A stretch of 64,000 bases of DNA from Thermothielavioides terrestris NRRL 8126 (GCF_000226115.1 NC_016458.1:4808001-4872000), one strand, 5' to 3'; shown: positions 50,251-61,951, counted from the first letter of the stretch. Numbers and translations: made by a program. Notes: generated by a model from the letters alone, not told the origin.

Positions 50251-51446
50251 ATGCCTCACAAACCGCCAACACAAGAAGAGCTCGAGCGACGAAATGTTTG
50301 TACTTGCTCTTTACTCTGGCAAATCTCCTTGCGAGTACGTATTGTCTAACACGGCGCCGCGCGCAGACCGTCGGGATCCACGAAGAAACTATCACCAATG
50401 TGACATCCACCGACTTCCCCTTGTCCTATCCCGGCGAGGACCACTCCTGGGACATCGAGGCCTTCAAGCGCAACTTTCGTGTCGAGTTCCACCAGAATGA
50501 CCCGTTCGAAGCCTCCTTCTCCCTCATCGGATGTGACGCGTCCATCGCCAACGCCTTCCGCCGCATCATGATCGCCGACATCCCGACGCTCGCCATCGAG
50601 ACCGTCTTCATCAACAACAACACGTCGGTCATCCAAGACGAAGTGCTCAGTCACAGGCTAGGCCTGATTCCCTTCCGCGGAGGCAAGGAAGGGCTGCACA
50701 AGTTCCTCAAGTGGTGGCGCAAGCCGGCGGACGAGTCGCAGATCAACAACAGCTACTACGACTTCAACACGGTGTCGCTGCGGCTGGAGGTCAAGTGCGA
50801 GTACAACGAAGCGGCGGCGCCGGGCGAGACGGACCCGACCAAGCTGTACAAGCACGCGCACGTGTACGCGCGCGACATCGAGTTCTGCCCCGTCGGGCGG
50901 CAGGAGAAGTACTTCTCCGGCGCCGACGCCATCGCGCCCGTCAACCCGGACATCCTGATCGCCAAGCTGCGCCCGGGCCAGGAGATCAGCCTGTCCATGC
51001 ACATGCACAAGGGCGTCGGCTCCGACCACGCCAAGTTCTCGCCCGTCGCCACCGCCTCGTACCGCCTGCTGCCCATCATCAAGATCGAGCGGCCCATCCT
51101 GGGCCGCGACGCCGAGAAGTTCGCCCGCTGCTTCCCGCCGGGCGTGATCGGGCTGGAGAAGGTGACCAAGAAGGAGGCGGCGCAGAAGGGCAGCGGGTAC
51201 GAGGGCCACGAGGGCGAGCTGAAGGCCGTCGTGGTCGATCCCATGCGGGACACCGTCAGCAGGGAGTGCCTCCGGCATCCCGAATTCCAGGGCAAGGTCA
51301 AGCTCGGCCGGAAAAAGGACCATTTCATCTTCCTGGTCGAGAGCACCGGGCAGTGGGAGAGCGACGCCATCTTCATGGAGGCCGTCGCCCACCTGAAGAA
51401 GAAGGCGCGTGACCTTGAGAAGCAAGTGCAGAACATGGTCAGATAG
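50251..51446 (+). CDS. RPC40: RNA polymerase I and III subunit AC40
   Basis: Exons 50251-50295 and 50367-51446 (71 nt intron, branch CTAAC) encode 374 residues. The start MPHKPPTQEELERRN joins TVGIHEETITNVTSTDFP, the conserved AC40 opening. Then SLIGCDASIANAFRRIMIADIPTLAIE and NNTSVIQDEVLSHRLGLIPF form the alpha-like dimerisation domain shared with Rpb3. The fungal ending (HLKKKARDLEKQVQ) follows. AC40 pairs with AC19 in the assembly platform of Pol I and Pol III. The 5' donor GTTTGT is slightly weak, but the frame and family match support it. Confidence 0.94.
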
Positions 51447-51913
51447 GCTGGAGAGAGAAAGGGTGCCTGGCGGGCAATGGCGGTTTGTTGCATTTTTTCG
51501 ATGTGTCATACAGCATCACATGGGAACGGCGTACACGGCGGTTATCATAAAAGGGGGGTCTCCGGCCACTGGGTCATTTCGAGCTTCATGTAGACATTTC
51601 TGTGGCGTTTATTTTGACGGGAAATAATCCTTGCTTGACATAGCCACCGTTTGTCTGAATTTCTTTTCTCTACGCTGCGTCCTTGCGCCAGTGTAAGCAA
51701 AGGCCTGCACTCAGGGTGCAGAGATATCCTGCTCTGCTCTAAACCCTTTCTTCCACCCCGACCGAGCGTTGCCCCTCCGACGTCCGACCAGGAGGGAACG
51801 AGATCACCTCGAAGCTCTCCTCTCATCCCCTTATTCCACGGTCCAGTAATATATCGCTTTGGTCGCTGACTGACGCTAGCGACGGAGATGCGCGGGGACG
51901 GCCAACCCGCCTC
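51447..51913. other. Convergent intergenic region RPC40 / UBA3
   Basis: 467 bp between two gene 3' ends. Nothing recognised beyond expected 3' UTRs. Confidence 0.45.
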
Positions 51914-53218
51914 TCATCGTGATTTGAACTTGAGCTTAAACATGAAGATGACGGTGGCGAACGCCGGATCCGTCACGACGATCTCCTGCCCGTGGTCCAG
52001 CCCCAGCTCCGCCAGCGTCTTGTCCAGGTTCGGCCGCGTCTGCTCCTCCAGGCTGGGCGGCAGCTGCATGTACAGCGTCTTGGTGGCGGTGCGCACGCTC
52101 GGCTGGCGCAGCTGGGCCTCGGGCCGCGCGGCGAGCGAGTCGAGCAGCTCGCGCAGCGTCCAGGCGGCGTCGGCCGGCAGGTCGCGCGCCTGCCCGCCGC
52201 ACACGGGGCAGTCGTCCTTGCGCTCGTGCCGGAACGTGTACGTGTAGATGCCGTCGTTGCCCGAGTACATCATGTAGTTGGCGTCGGGCAGGCCGAGCGA
52301 CGGCGCGCAGTTGGACGCGATCTTGAGCGCCTCGTTGCAGCAGGCCGCGGCGATCACGCTGTTGGTGGAGGCGATCGCCGGGATGATGTTCTTGACCACG
52401 CCCTGCGTGAGCGAGTAGGTCACCCCGGGGATGTTGAACTCGCGCGCCCGGTCGAGGGCTTTTTGGTAGAGCCAGTTGATGTGTTCGGGGTCGTCTTTGT
52501 CGAGCTGCGGGAAGGGCTTTTCTTGGTCCCAGGCGATGACGTGCGCCCACTCGATGCAGTGTTCGGGCTGTCGCGGGATGCTGGCGAGGGTGCACAGGGG
52601 GACGGCGGCGCGGGGGGCGTGCATGTCGAGCTGGCACTCGATGCAGGATGTGACGGTAGGGAAGATGACACGTGCTTGGCCCTTGAAGCCCTCGGTGCCT
52701 CCGTCGATGAGGGGCTTGTAGCTGTCCTCGATGTTCTCGTCGACCAAGCCGACCAGCGTCGCGTTGATCCACCGGCGCGCCTCGATGCTGTCGAGCCCGC
52801 AGATGACGAGCTGGAACTGCATGTAGAAGTCCTCATCGAAGTCCTGGATCTTGCAGTTGTACGGCGTGATCCTGACTCCCCTCACGCGTTTCTCGACGAA
52901 CCGGGCAGCGACCTCAGCCTTGGACTTGCCGACGTCCTCCTGGCGGAAGAGGAACTGGCGGTTGAGGTTCGAGATGTCGATCGTGTCCATGTCGATGACG
53001 TGGATGTCTTTGAAGCCAGACAAGGCCAGGTTTTTGAGAATCTCGCAGCCGAGCCCTCCAGCTCCAATGACCAGAACCTTCATGGTCTCCATGGCTCGGG
53101 CCACCACGCTGCCGTTGAAGGTGCTGGCATCGGTGAAGGGCCCCGGCCGGGTCCGGACGCTGTCGAGATACTTCCATCGAGCTGGCTCGGACGCCGGGTG
53201 CACGTTGGCAGAAGCCAT
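51914..53218 (-). CDS. UBA3: NEDD8-activating enzyme E1 catalytic subunit UBA3
   Basis: A single exon encodes 434 residues. The adenylation domain shows VLVIGAGGLGCEILKNLALSGF, VIDMDTIDISNLNRQFLFR, and VICGLDSIEARRWIN. Zinc Cys pairs are TSCIEC and CPVCGG. The catalytic Cys lies in PLCTLASIPRQPEHCIEW (about C209). The C-terminal ubiquitin-fold domain (TLYMQLPPSLEEQTRPNL...FMFKLKFK) would recruit UBC12. UBA3 with ULA1/APP-BP1 activates NEDD8 (Rub1) for cullin modification. The gene is divergent from TEL2. The lack of introns contrasts with most neighbours. Confidence 0.96.
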   Translation of the reverse strand: MASANVHPASEPARWKYLDSVRTRPGPFTDASTFNGSVVARAMETMKVLVIGAGGLGCEILKNLALSGFKDIHVIDMDTIDISNLNRQFLFRQEDVGKSKAEVAARFVEKRVRGVRITPYNCKIQDFDEDFYMQFQLVICGLDSIEARRWINATLVGLVDENIEDSYKPLIDGGTEGFKGQARVIFPTVTSCIECQLDMHAPRAAVPLCTLASIPRQPEHCIEWAHVIAWDQEKPFPQLDKDDPEHINWLYQKALDRAREFNIPGVTYSLTQGVVKNIIPAIASTNSVIAAACCNEALKIASNCAPSLGLPDANYMMYSGNDGIYTYTFRHERKDDCPVCGGQARDLPADAAWTLRELLDSLAARPEAQLRQPSVRTATKTLYMQLPPSLEEQTRPNLDKTLAELGLDHGQEIVVTDPAFATVIFMFKLKFKSR

Positions 53219-53787
53219 GGCTGCATAGCTTCACCTGACGTTGAAGCCTGGTCTGTTGAAGCCTGGTCTCTTTAACCGGTTCGTGTTCGGCTACCAGGGA
53301 GGGAGCTGTTGGTGGTTAGCGGGGGCAGGCAATCACTCCGAGGGCTTATCGCGGTTCCCCGCGCTTATCTGAGCGAGCTCTTAGTGTACAGGGGCCCCTG
53401 CTTCGCAAACATCTCAGTGGAGCAAGAGGCATCGTTACGACCAGGAGTTGTTTCCATCAGCAACTGGCTCTACATGTAGCTGGAGGCCTAAGAGGAATGT
53501 TGAATATGAGGACATGCACTGGGATTGGGACGTCACCTCCATGGCATTGAAGAGCAAATCTCAGTTTCAGCACGTTGGGGAGACCGCGGGAAACAGAAAC
53601 TGCCACACTCCGAATACTTGAACATCCTCAAAATCTAGCAGCAACCCAAGACCCAGAGAGCCATCAGCTTGCAGCACACACCGAGCGGACACAACAAAGG
53701 ATCAGCGTGGAAACTCAGAGCCAGCCTGCAAATATCGGAGGGTGGTAACGGCCAAGTCTGGGTTGAAGTCGAGAGCCACAATTAATC
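53219..53787. promoter_or_regulatory. Divergent intergenic region UBA3 / TEL2
   Basis: 569 bp between divergent starts. A 15 bp tandem pair (GTTGAAGCCTGGTCT) lies at 53240-53269, just upstream of UBA3. Otherwise nothing recognised. Confidence 0.45.
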
Positions 53788-56700
53788 ATGGACGAACTGC
53801 TTAGGCCAGCCAGCATCGTCCGCACGACGAAGACAGACGCAGGGGCCGATCTCCTGCGGGAGCGAAGTGTCCAGGAGCGCACCAATACCGCCGAGGCGAA
53901 ATCGAAAGCCGAGCAGCGCAGGACTCCTGCCTCGCCAGAGGATGCGCTCGAAATCCTGCGGCACGAGCCAGACTACGATTCACTGACTTCTGTCCTGAAG
54001 TTTCTTTCCCGCCACGAAGCCGCTGGCTCGAGCTTCCCAACCATCAAGCTGCCCAGTCCGCTGAGCGCCCAGCTCGTCCAGGTTCTGGTCGCCGAGATCG
54101 TGCCGAACTACTGGGCCCTGCTGGTCGAAGATGTCCACCAGGGCAAGGACTCCGGTCTGAAACTGCTACTCTACTGTATCTCGAGCGTCGCTGGCGTCAA
54201 TGCAATCCTCGTCCGGCTGCGGGCCCTAATTCAGGAAGCCAAGTCCGAGGCAGCGGACAAGGCAAGGCGGCCCGATATCTCCCTTAACCTCGGTATCCTC
54301 CTGGACCTGCTGTGCCGTGTCCTCCACGGTGACGGCTGGCTGTTGGGAGCATGGCGGGCCGCAACGTCGGGGTCGGATGCGCCCGCGCGTGTAAGGCCCA
54401 GGGTGCAGGAGATTGTTGCGACGTTCGGCAGCGGCCGCATTGTCTCTCTGGCTGCCGAGGCCGACGAAGTCGCCAAAGCCAACAGCCCCAAAAAGAAGGA
54501 CGAAGGTATTTGGCCTGCAGATTCTTTGCAATACACCGAGTGGTTGGCCCGGAATATCGTAAAGCTAGCGTTGTCGGGCGAGACCGCGGACGAGACAAGA
54601 CTCGCCTCTGACTTATTTGCCAAAGCCATGCGCCTTGGCCACCCTGGTAGGCGTCACTGTTTGTCGCGTTATGGGATGGGGCGTTGACGGCGACTTAGAC
54701 GCAGCGATCAAGCAGTTGCTCTCCGAGCTTGTTCTCAAGAAAAGTGCTGATCCGGCCCGATTCGGCGTTCTGCTATGGAACCTGCCTCGAACTGAGCAAT
54801 GCAAAGTCCTGTTCTCCGTCCTGAAGCTGTTCTCGGCCGAGCACCTGGATCGTCTCGGACGCTGTGATTCCGCGGAGAGCAAGCCCATCATATCTGCTGT
54901 GGCCGGCGCGCTCAACGGAATGCTCGGTGCGGATGGGAATGGGCGGGGACACTTGCTGGACTGGTTGACTGGCTCCTCAGGTGCTGGCATGGGAGAAGGC
55001 GTTGGCATCCGGCGTGCAGTTGTCGCCGTTACTTCGCTGAACAGAGACGACATTGTGACCGTGCTCGAAAAGAGTCTCAAACAGTTCGGGGACCAGCTCT
55101 ACATCAAACACTCTCCCGTGCTGCAGCAGGAAGGTTAGTGCTGAGTCCCCGGTTCTCAGGGGCAGCAACTGACTTGGCGTGCAGCCCATGCCCAGGTCCT
55201 CCTCTTAAGCGCTGGGTACGTGTCCAGGATATCACCGGTGAAATTAGCCATGCTCTTGCGCTCAAGTGTTTGGCTCAACGCAATCTCGAACCGACTGGGA
55301 GCACCCAACCAGCGTGCCCGTTTGCTTGGGATGATCGTGGGGGAGGCCCTCTCCGGCCTGGTCGACCAGGGAGATAAGCGACTAAACTTCCAGATGGAGG
55401 AGACGGACCAGGACGAAGGCCGATGGTACAAAGAGCTCACCGCAGTTTCGGACGAGATAGGGTCTCTGGATCCCTTAGTGACCGCCCGTCCTGAAGTACC
55501 TATGAGGAAGCGTGAGGCGGCGCGGAAGCCAGTGAACAGGCCACCACCCCAGCCTCCACAAAGTGGTCTTATTATCGAGGAGCTCAGCGACGAGGAGCCA
55601 CCAGAAGAGGACGACATTGTTCCTTATGCGAAACCGGACTCGGATCCGGAAGACTCCGAGGAGGACGCAACCTTGGTCAGGCGCGATAAGCCAAAAGCGC
55701 CCGTCTACATCCGGGATCTGATCAAGTACCTTCGGGACACAGACAACTACGACCACCAGAAGCTCGCATTGTCGACGGCACCGACGCTCATTCGCCGGAA
55801 AGCGGACTACGGCACGGAAGTGTCGGAACACGCCGAGGAGCTTGCGTCGCTGCTTGTCGGCCTCAGCGACAGGTTCGAAATGGACAACTTTGACGACTTG
55901 AGAGCCCAAGGAATGATGGCTCTCATTGTTGCCAAACCAGAGAAGATGGGCCCGTGGTTCGCCAAGACGTTCTTCGACGGCGACTACTCCATTTCTCAGA
56001 GGGCTTCAATCCTCGTCGTCCTTGGCTTGAGCGCCCGCGAGTTAGCAGGCCTCGAAACATCGGAATATGCGGCCGCGGCAGCATTTCCGTCCAAGACGCT
56101 CCCACAGCGGGTCGAGAAACTCTACCTCGGCCACAGCTCATCGCATAGTCAATCCTCCTCCGCCTCCCTTAAACCCCTCCCCGCCAACGCTCTCGATAAC
56201 ATTGCCACCTCTCTCACCTCCAACTTCCTCGCCCCCCTCGCAGCCGCCGCCGCCGACGCCGCCACCGGCCCCGACATCCTCAAGCTCTCCACCTTCACCT
56301 CCCGCCTCGACGAGGAGACGCCCTCCAACCCCAAGATCAAATACAAATCCCGCCCGAAACCCCGCGTCCGCGCGATCCCCAACACCACCGCCCAGCTGCT
56401 GTGCACATCCTTCTTCTTCCCACTCACCGCCCGCTTCCAAGCCGCGCTGCACGCCGCCTCGTCCGGCGGCCCCCGCGGCGGCGGCAGCAGCAGGTCGATC
56501 CTCTTCCACCCGTACCTGCTGGCGCTCTACCTCAAGACGCTCGCGCTGGTCCTGCACGCGGCCGGGCCGGGTACGCTGGCGCTGCCGCAGATGACGGCGG
56601 AGCTGTGGCGCCTGCTGCTGGGCACGCGCGTGCGCGCGCAGGCCGTCGGCGACCTGGCCGTCACGCGCGGCGTGCTGTTCGGCCTGCTGGCGCTGCTGGA

Positions 56701-56923
56701 GGTGAACGAGGACCGCATGCGGGACGTGTGCGCCGAGCTGGGCGCCGAGGTGGTCGAGGCGCAGGAGTGGGTCGCCGGCGTGTTTGGCGGGCTGAGGGGC
56801 GGCGACGAGGGCGGGGAGGAGGAGCAGGTCAAGATGTTGGCTGCTGGGGTGCTGGTGAGGCTGAGGGAGGCGATTGAGAAGTGGCGGCTGGTGCTGGTCG
56901 GGGATTTAATTGGGTTTGGTTAA
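53788..56923 (+). CDS. TEL2: Telomere length regulation protein TEL2 (TELO2)
   Basis: Exons 53788-54646, 54699-55133 and 55185-56923 (introns 52 and 51 nt) give 1010 residues. The alpha-solenoid N-terminal part (ALEILRHEPDYDSLTSVLKFL; PNYWALLVED; GILLDLLCRVLHGDGWL) is followed by an acidic linker with SDEEPPEED, a typical CK2-site region that in yeast and mammals binds the R2TP adaptor PIH1D1. The TELO2 signature KPEKMGPWFAKTFFDGDYSISQRASILVVLGLSARELAG follows. TEL2 with TTI1 and TTI2 (TTT complex) stabilises PIKK kinases such as Tor, Mec1 and Tel1. Both introns are short with clear branch points. Confidence 0.93.
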
Positions 56924-57420
56924 GGTGGGGGATTGGGAGGATGCTTCTTTGTTCCTATTTTAGTTTCCTTGTGACACGCTGCCAGTCTCGCAAAAACAGA
57001 GAGATCTTTTGTCACTCATGGTGTTAAACCTCTCTGAGAGGACGGGGATACCGAGAGCCTGGAGGTAAGCGTCTACGGAGGGGAGATTCCGCCTCGTAAA
57101 AAAAAAAAAAATGGCATAACCTTCGCTAGAAAACCCGTAGATTCTGAGTTCGGATGTTCTCTTCAAAATCCGACTCTTAGTGTGCCCCCCTTTTGTATCG
57201 AGTATCCGTACTTTACTACCAGGCGGGTTGAGTGGTTGCGTTCAGGGGTGTCAGGTGACCTGCAGGTTCTAAATGACGCCATCGCGGCTTGGCGCTTTCG
57301 GCTGCTGGGAAACATTGACAAATCAAGATCCGAGATCGCCCGGGACGGCCGCATCTCTTGCTCCAACACAACCCTTTAGTGAGCTGTGGTAGGAAACGGC
57401 CAAGTCATTCTCTTCTCGCC
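56924..57420. other. Intergenic region TEL2 / COX17
   Basis: 497 bp between two plus-strand genes. A run of 14 A lies at 57098-57111. No gene recognised. Confidence 0.45.
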
Positions 57421-57787
57421 ATGGCGACTCCGGCTGCCCAGATTCGTGAGGATAAATTCTCACTTTGCCCTTCGCACGTTTATGCTCTTTGCTGACACAA
57501 ACGCAGCATCCATTGGCTCGAGTGCTCCCGCGGTCTCCCAGCAGACCACCGAGGCTGCCTCGAAGCCCAAGGTGCGCTCACACTTACCGATCAACCCGTT
57601 TGAGCATGTTTACGGAGAGCTAACCAGACGGCCGGCGTCCGATCAGCCCTGCTGCGTGTGCAAGGACGAAAAAGCCAAGCGCGATGAGTGCATGCTCTTC
57701 TCGAACGCCGCCGACCCCCAGAAAGAATGCCAGTCGACAATAGAACAGTACCGGAGCTGCATGGCCGGGTTTGGGTTCAAGGTTTGA
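57421..57787 (+). CDS. COX17: Cytochrome c oxidase copper chaperone COX17
   Basis: Three exons, 57421-57445, 57507-57571 and 57647-57787 (introns 61 and 75 nt), give 76 residues, the normal COX17 length. The copper site PCCVCK (CCxC) begins exon 3, followed by the twin CX9C helices: C in RDECMLF, KECQ, and RSCMAGFGF. COX17 carries Cu(I) in the intermembrane space to SCO1 and COX11. The second intron has a GTGCGC donor, a CTAAC branch and a CAG acceptor, and is a stopless multiple of three. Reading through it would insert 25 residues directly before the copper site, so the spliced form (SKPK|PCCVC) is preferred. Confidence 0.94.
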
Positions 57788-58105
57788 GGCAGGCCTGCGC
57801 GCATGCCGGAAGAGCGGCGTTGGATTGCGACGATATGATGTATAATAGTTGGCGTTGAGGGATAGACTTGGCTTGGGACAAAATGAAACCGTTCTCCTCT
57901 ACACCAGCAATGGCCGGCGACAGTCGTCTAAACCGTTGATAGCAGAGCTCCATACGCCGATTCCAGCCTCGTTACGACAGCAACCCACCCAACGCCCAAG
58001 CAACAGGGGTATCATCAACCAGCAAAGAGAAAGCAACCTCCAGCAAAGCCAACTCCGGCAACCTCGACCCGAGCAAATAACCACAAACAGGCCCAGCCAC
58101 CCTTT
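57788..58105. other. Convergent intergenic region COX17 / coiled-coil gene
   Basis: 318 bp between two gene 3' ends. Nothing recognised. Confidence 0.4.
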
Positions 58106-58932
58106 CTACTCCCCCTTCCCCTTCCCCTTTCCATCACCACCACCACTTCCAACATCACCCACCCTCACAGCCGCAGCAGCCGCAGCCGCAGCCGCCGCCG
58201 CAGCAGCAGCGCCCGAACCCCTCCCAAGCACAGCGCGAACCGCCCCCTTCTCGCCCTCCCGCTCCTCTCCCCGCTCGTCGGCGCACCCCATCCCCACGCC
58301 CATCAGCCGCGCCACGTCCTCCTTGCGGCCCTTGTACAGCGCCTGCAGCTGCACGCCGAGGTTCAGCATGCGCCGGCGGTGCTCGGCCAGCGCGCGCGCG
58401 ATCGCCTCCGCGCTGGCGTCGCGCCGGGCGAGGGCGAGCTGCAGCTTCTTGAGGAGGGCGGTTTGGCGCGCGCATCTGTTGCCCGTTGGCGCCGTGTTCA
58501 GGTAGCGTTTGGTTAGTGTTGCGCTGCGCGTGAGGGAAGGGGGAAGGGGGAGGGGAAGGGGAGCATGAGAGGAGGGCGGAGGATGAGAGAGACGGGGAAA
58601 CGTACCGGAGGTCTCTGTGCTTGGCGACGGCTTTTTGGATGCGGGACTCGACTTGTTTGAGGGCGGCCTCGTAGGCTGCGGCGAGGGCTGCGCGGCTCTT
58701 GTCGCGGGCTTGTTGGGCCTAATGGGTAGGTGCCGAGGTTGAGTTACGCTGAGAGGAGGGGGCGGGCGAGCTGAAAGGGGATACCTGAGTATAGGCAGTG
58801 TCATACCTTTCGCAGGCGGGCGCGGGCTGCGCCGGCTTCTTTCAGTCGGCCGTTGTAGGCCTGGTATTCAGCATCAGAGTCGGAGTCCACTGCAACCCTT
58901 CGGGGTCGGGCTGTGTTTGCTGCCGGTGCCAT
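58106..58932 (-). CDS. Unrecognised coiled-coil protein
   Basis: Three exons on the minus strand, 58807-58932, 58606-58718 and 58106-58475 (introns 88 and 129 nt), give 202 residues. All junctions are canonical, and the three frames join only this way. The start MAPAANTARPRRVAVDSDSDAEYQ is followed by about 120 residues of predicted coiled coil (ARLRKAQQARDKSRAALAAAYEAALKQVESRIQKAVAKHRDLR, then QTALLKKLQLALARRDASAEAIARALAEHRRRMLNLGVQLQALYKGRKEDV). A Glu/Gly segment, a run of 14 Ala and a Gly/Lys tail follow. I do not recognise the family. Small coiled-coil proteins of kinetochore or BLOC-like complexes have this size, but no signature supports either. The gene converges with COX17 and is divergent from PXR1. 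Confidence 0.72.
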
Positions 58933-59335
58933 CTCGTGTGCGTCTTTGCGGGATGGTGGTCTTGGCGAGTGGTGTTTCAGTTGTTTTCATTCAACGTCCG
59001 CTTAGACGACGTGTATGTCTACCGCAGACCTGGACACCTCGAATGCAAGTAATTTGAAACGAGGCGGTTATCCGTATCCGTACTCCGTACTTGGGTGGGA
59101 TCATTGATCCCTGTCGCTTGGACGGAAAGTCAGATCCCTGCAAGATCTCGGCTCTTGGCAAATCCCTGGCTTGTGCGCTGACCTCATTGGCGGTGTAACC
59201 GGGCAGATTCTTTTTGCTCGGATTCCCCGCCAAAAAATTCCAGTTCCACAACCAGCAGCGGGCAGCCTCCTTCCCGCTCCATTCCCTTACCCCCAGGACT
59301 ACAGCTCAGCAGCGCTGAGCAACCGTCTGGATCAG
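58933..59335. promoter_or_regulatory. Divergent intergenic region coiled-coil gene / PXR1
   Basis: 403 bp between divergent start codons. A short TATCCGTA/TCCGTAC repeat lies near 59068-59092. No further gene seen. Confidence 0.45.
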
Positions 59336-60629
59336 ATGGGTCTCGCTGCCGCCAAGAAGTGAGGACAGACAGCGCGCCCAAACCGCAGTCGCCGTTGCTG
59401 ACAAACACACAAATAGCAAGCGGAAACTCGGCCACGACCCGAACAACACCAAATGGTCGCGCAACACCGAGTCGTTTGGCCAGAAGATCCTGAGGGCTCA
59501 GGGGTGGCAGCCGGGCCAGTACCTCGGCGCGAAGGATGCGCCGCATGCTGAGTGGCATACCGAGGCCAGCGCGGCCCACATCCGCGTCGTGCTGAAGGAC
59601 GACACCCTGGGCCTCGGGGCCAAGCGGAACAACGGCGACGAGTGCACCGGCCTGGATGCCTTTCAAGACCTTCTGGGTCGCCTCAACGGCAAGAGCGACG
59701 AGGCTCTGGAGGCCGAGCGAAAGGCGCGGGAGGATCTGAAGCTCAGTCTGTATGTCGAGAGGAAGCTCGGGCTCGTCCGATTCGTCAGGGGCGGGTGGCT
59801 GGTTAATGACCAGCTGAAGGATTCTCCGGTCGAAGAGGCTACTGAGTCGGGCCCAAGCCTATCCGTCACTACGGTTCCCACCGATTCGCCAGCGCCCGCG
59901 GCGGGGAGCTCCAAGAAGCGGAAGGCCGACCAAGATACCCCGGCAGACGAGAAGGTGCGCAAAAAAGAGAAGAAGTCCAAGAAAAGGAAAGCGGAATCCG
60001 ACCCCGAGGTGGACAGCGAAGATGTAAGGGAGAAGAAGGATAAAAAGAGATCGAAAAAGCACCGAGCGGAATCTGAAGGGAGTGGAGAGGCGGCACCAGT
60101 GTCGGCAAAAAGCAGCAGGAGCAAGAAGGACAAGACAACAGTTGCGGAGGGCTCCGGTGCAAGCACGAGCGCTGTTGCGGCAGAGGCTGGCGAGTCGCTG
60201 GATGAAGTTGACGGTTCCGCTGAAGTTAGGAAGGTGAAGAAGGACAAGAAAGACAAGAAGGACAAGAAGGAGAAGAAGGAGAAAAAGGAGAAGCAGAAAC
60301 GGGACAAGGCTGCTTTAAATTCGGGAGCTGAGCTTGGAGACAGCATATCTAAAGAGAAGAAGAGGAGGAAAGACGACGGCACCTCAGAAGAGACGGTGTC
60401 TTCAGCGCCTACTCCAGCCGACAGTAGCATCTCCACGCCAAGCGGCAGCGGCTACTCAACGCCTGTCCCAACTGGATCCAGCCGGTACCTGGCAAGATCG
60501 AGATTCATAGCCCAGAAGAAGATGGCGTTTACAGACAGCGCCGCGCTCAACCAAGTAAGGCGGCGATTTCAGTCCGCAGTTCGGTGCAGATTGGCTAACA
60601 GCTGCTAGATATTCATGATCAAGTCATAG
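59336..60629 (+). CDS. PXR1: PXR1 G-patch protein (PinX1-related, rRNA processing)
   Basis: Exons 59336-59358, 59417-60554 and 60609-60629 (introns 58 and 54 nt) encode 393 residues. The start MGLAAAKNKRKLGHDPNNTKW is the family signature. The G-patch follows (FGQKILRAQGWQPGQYLGAKDA, then IRVVLKDDTLGLGAK). FQDLLGRLNGKSD and LYVERKLGLVRFVRGG close the conserved half. The rest is a Lys/Glu/Ser-rich KKD/KKE tail, as usual. PXR1/PINX1 activates the Prp43 helicase in pre-rRNA processing and inhibits telomerase. The last exon is only 21 nt and adds the conserved C-terminus IFMIKS; without this splice the protein would end in an unrelated 17-residue tail. The gene is divergent from the coiled-coil gene. 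Confidence 0.93.
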
Positions 60630-61951
60630 ACTGGGTCTGATCCGGAGGTCAAGTCGGTTTAGACTCGTTCCCAGCCGTCGCTCCGCACGCTCTAGGCTGA
60701 GTCCTAGCCCCGTTTCGAAACCCTGGTATATTCCTCCGATGGTGACCCAACATATGCAGTTACGCATACTCAACATCGACTGGCCTCACACGCCCTCCGC
60801 CGCCAAAGCCCACTGGCCGAAGTTCTCGTCAGCCATGGCCTAGTTCCGCAATCTGTGGCGCGGGCTTATGCGGCTTGGAATGGGTCAGTGGCTGCGGATT
60901 AGGGATGCTCACCGCCTGCTTAATCGCCTGCTCCTCTGGTGGATGCGCGTCGAAGCGGAAGGGATGCTGGGGGAAGTCGCCGGGACTCCCAAGGGAGGCA
61001 GGGGGCCAATGTGCGCGACCTCCTACTACCTACAAAGCAATACTATGTATGTTGAAGGTCGCCGTTCTCTGTCCCTCACATTTTAGCCCTGGACGGTGGT
61101 TGTTTTGTTTTGACTGCGCTCGTCACTGTGTGCCCAGGCTTTCCTCCCGGCCCTCGGTGCTGATTCATGAGACAGCCATGAGAGTTGACGCTGATTGTGC
61201 GCCTGCAAGATGCCCGAAGGAAGGACTCGGACGGGTGTATTCCAATTCATCAGGATCTTGGAGGTTGCGGATGGTGTCCCCAACCTGAAGCGCTCAGCGA
61301 CGGTAGCGTCGCACGGGCGAGCATGGAATAGAATCCTTCCCCCCGTAGGGACTCTTTGTCGTCTTCCATTCTTCCTTGCTTGTCTTCGCTCGCTGTTCGC
61401 TCAATCCTGCCTTGGTCGCCTCGCTCACCTCGATTGACTCGGGAGGAATCAGTTCTTTCTGCACGTCCGGGGACGAGGTCCTGCTGTGTACCCAGTCACC
61501 TTGGCCACGAGGCTCAGGTAAACAAACCCCTTTTGTTGGGCATGGATGGTTTTCAAAGAGGGTTTGCTCGGCTGGAACGATTGGGCAGCGAGAATTTTAC
61601 TTGATCCCGACAATACTTATAGCCTTTGCAGGCGTCAACTGACTTGAATCCTGGTTTCCGGCTCCATCACCGCACCGAGGAACCGACTGCTGAACAATTT
61701 GCACATTATCAGACAACTGCAGTGTCGTCATATCAACACAGCCGACCAACGGAGCTCTTATCAACAGACTCGAGTCGCCCATTCCAGTCGACGTTTGTTT
61801 GACGCTGCAGAGTGAGCATCGCATTCTTTGACCGACTGCCCAACCGAAGAGTAGCACTAACCACCTGCAGTCGCCCAACAGCCGGCTGAGTGCAGTCACA
61901 AGTTCGGCCAGGCCAGCAGAACTAAGGTGCCGGCTTCTGCAAGACCTGTTG
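60630..61951. other. Intergenic region PXR1 / BTB gene
   Basis: 1.32 kb between two plus-strand genes. All six frames are broken by stops with no stretch matching a known domain. A frame near 60868-61086 (LRLGMGQWLRIRDAHRLLNRLLLWW...) has protein-like composition but no supported start or splice. Could be long UTRs or a relic. Confidence 0.4.

Noticed and set aside
51992..53275. 427-codon plus-strand frame opposite UBA3
   Set aside because: UBA3 is clearly encoded on the minus strand with all catalytic motifs; the opposite frame is a shadow.
57849..58505. 218-codon plus-strand frame after COX17
   Set aside because: Pro/Ser/Ala-rich shadow of the minus-strand coiled-coil gene; no start or family support.
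60868..61086. Trp/Arg/Leu-rich frame in the PXR1/BTB intergenic region, considered as a transposon relic
   Set aside because: No transposase, reverse transcriptase or terminal repeat could be identified; evidence is too weak for a call.
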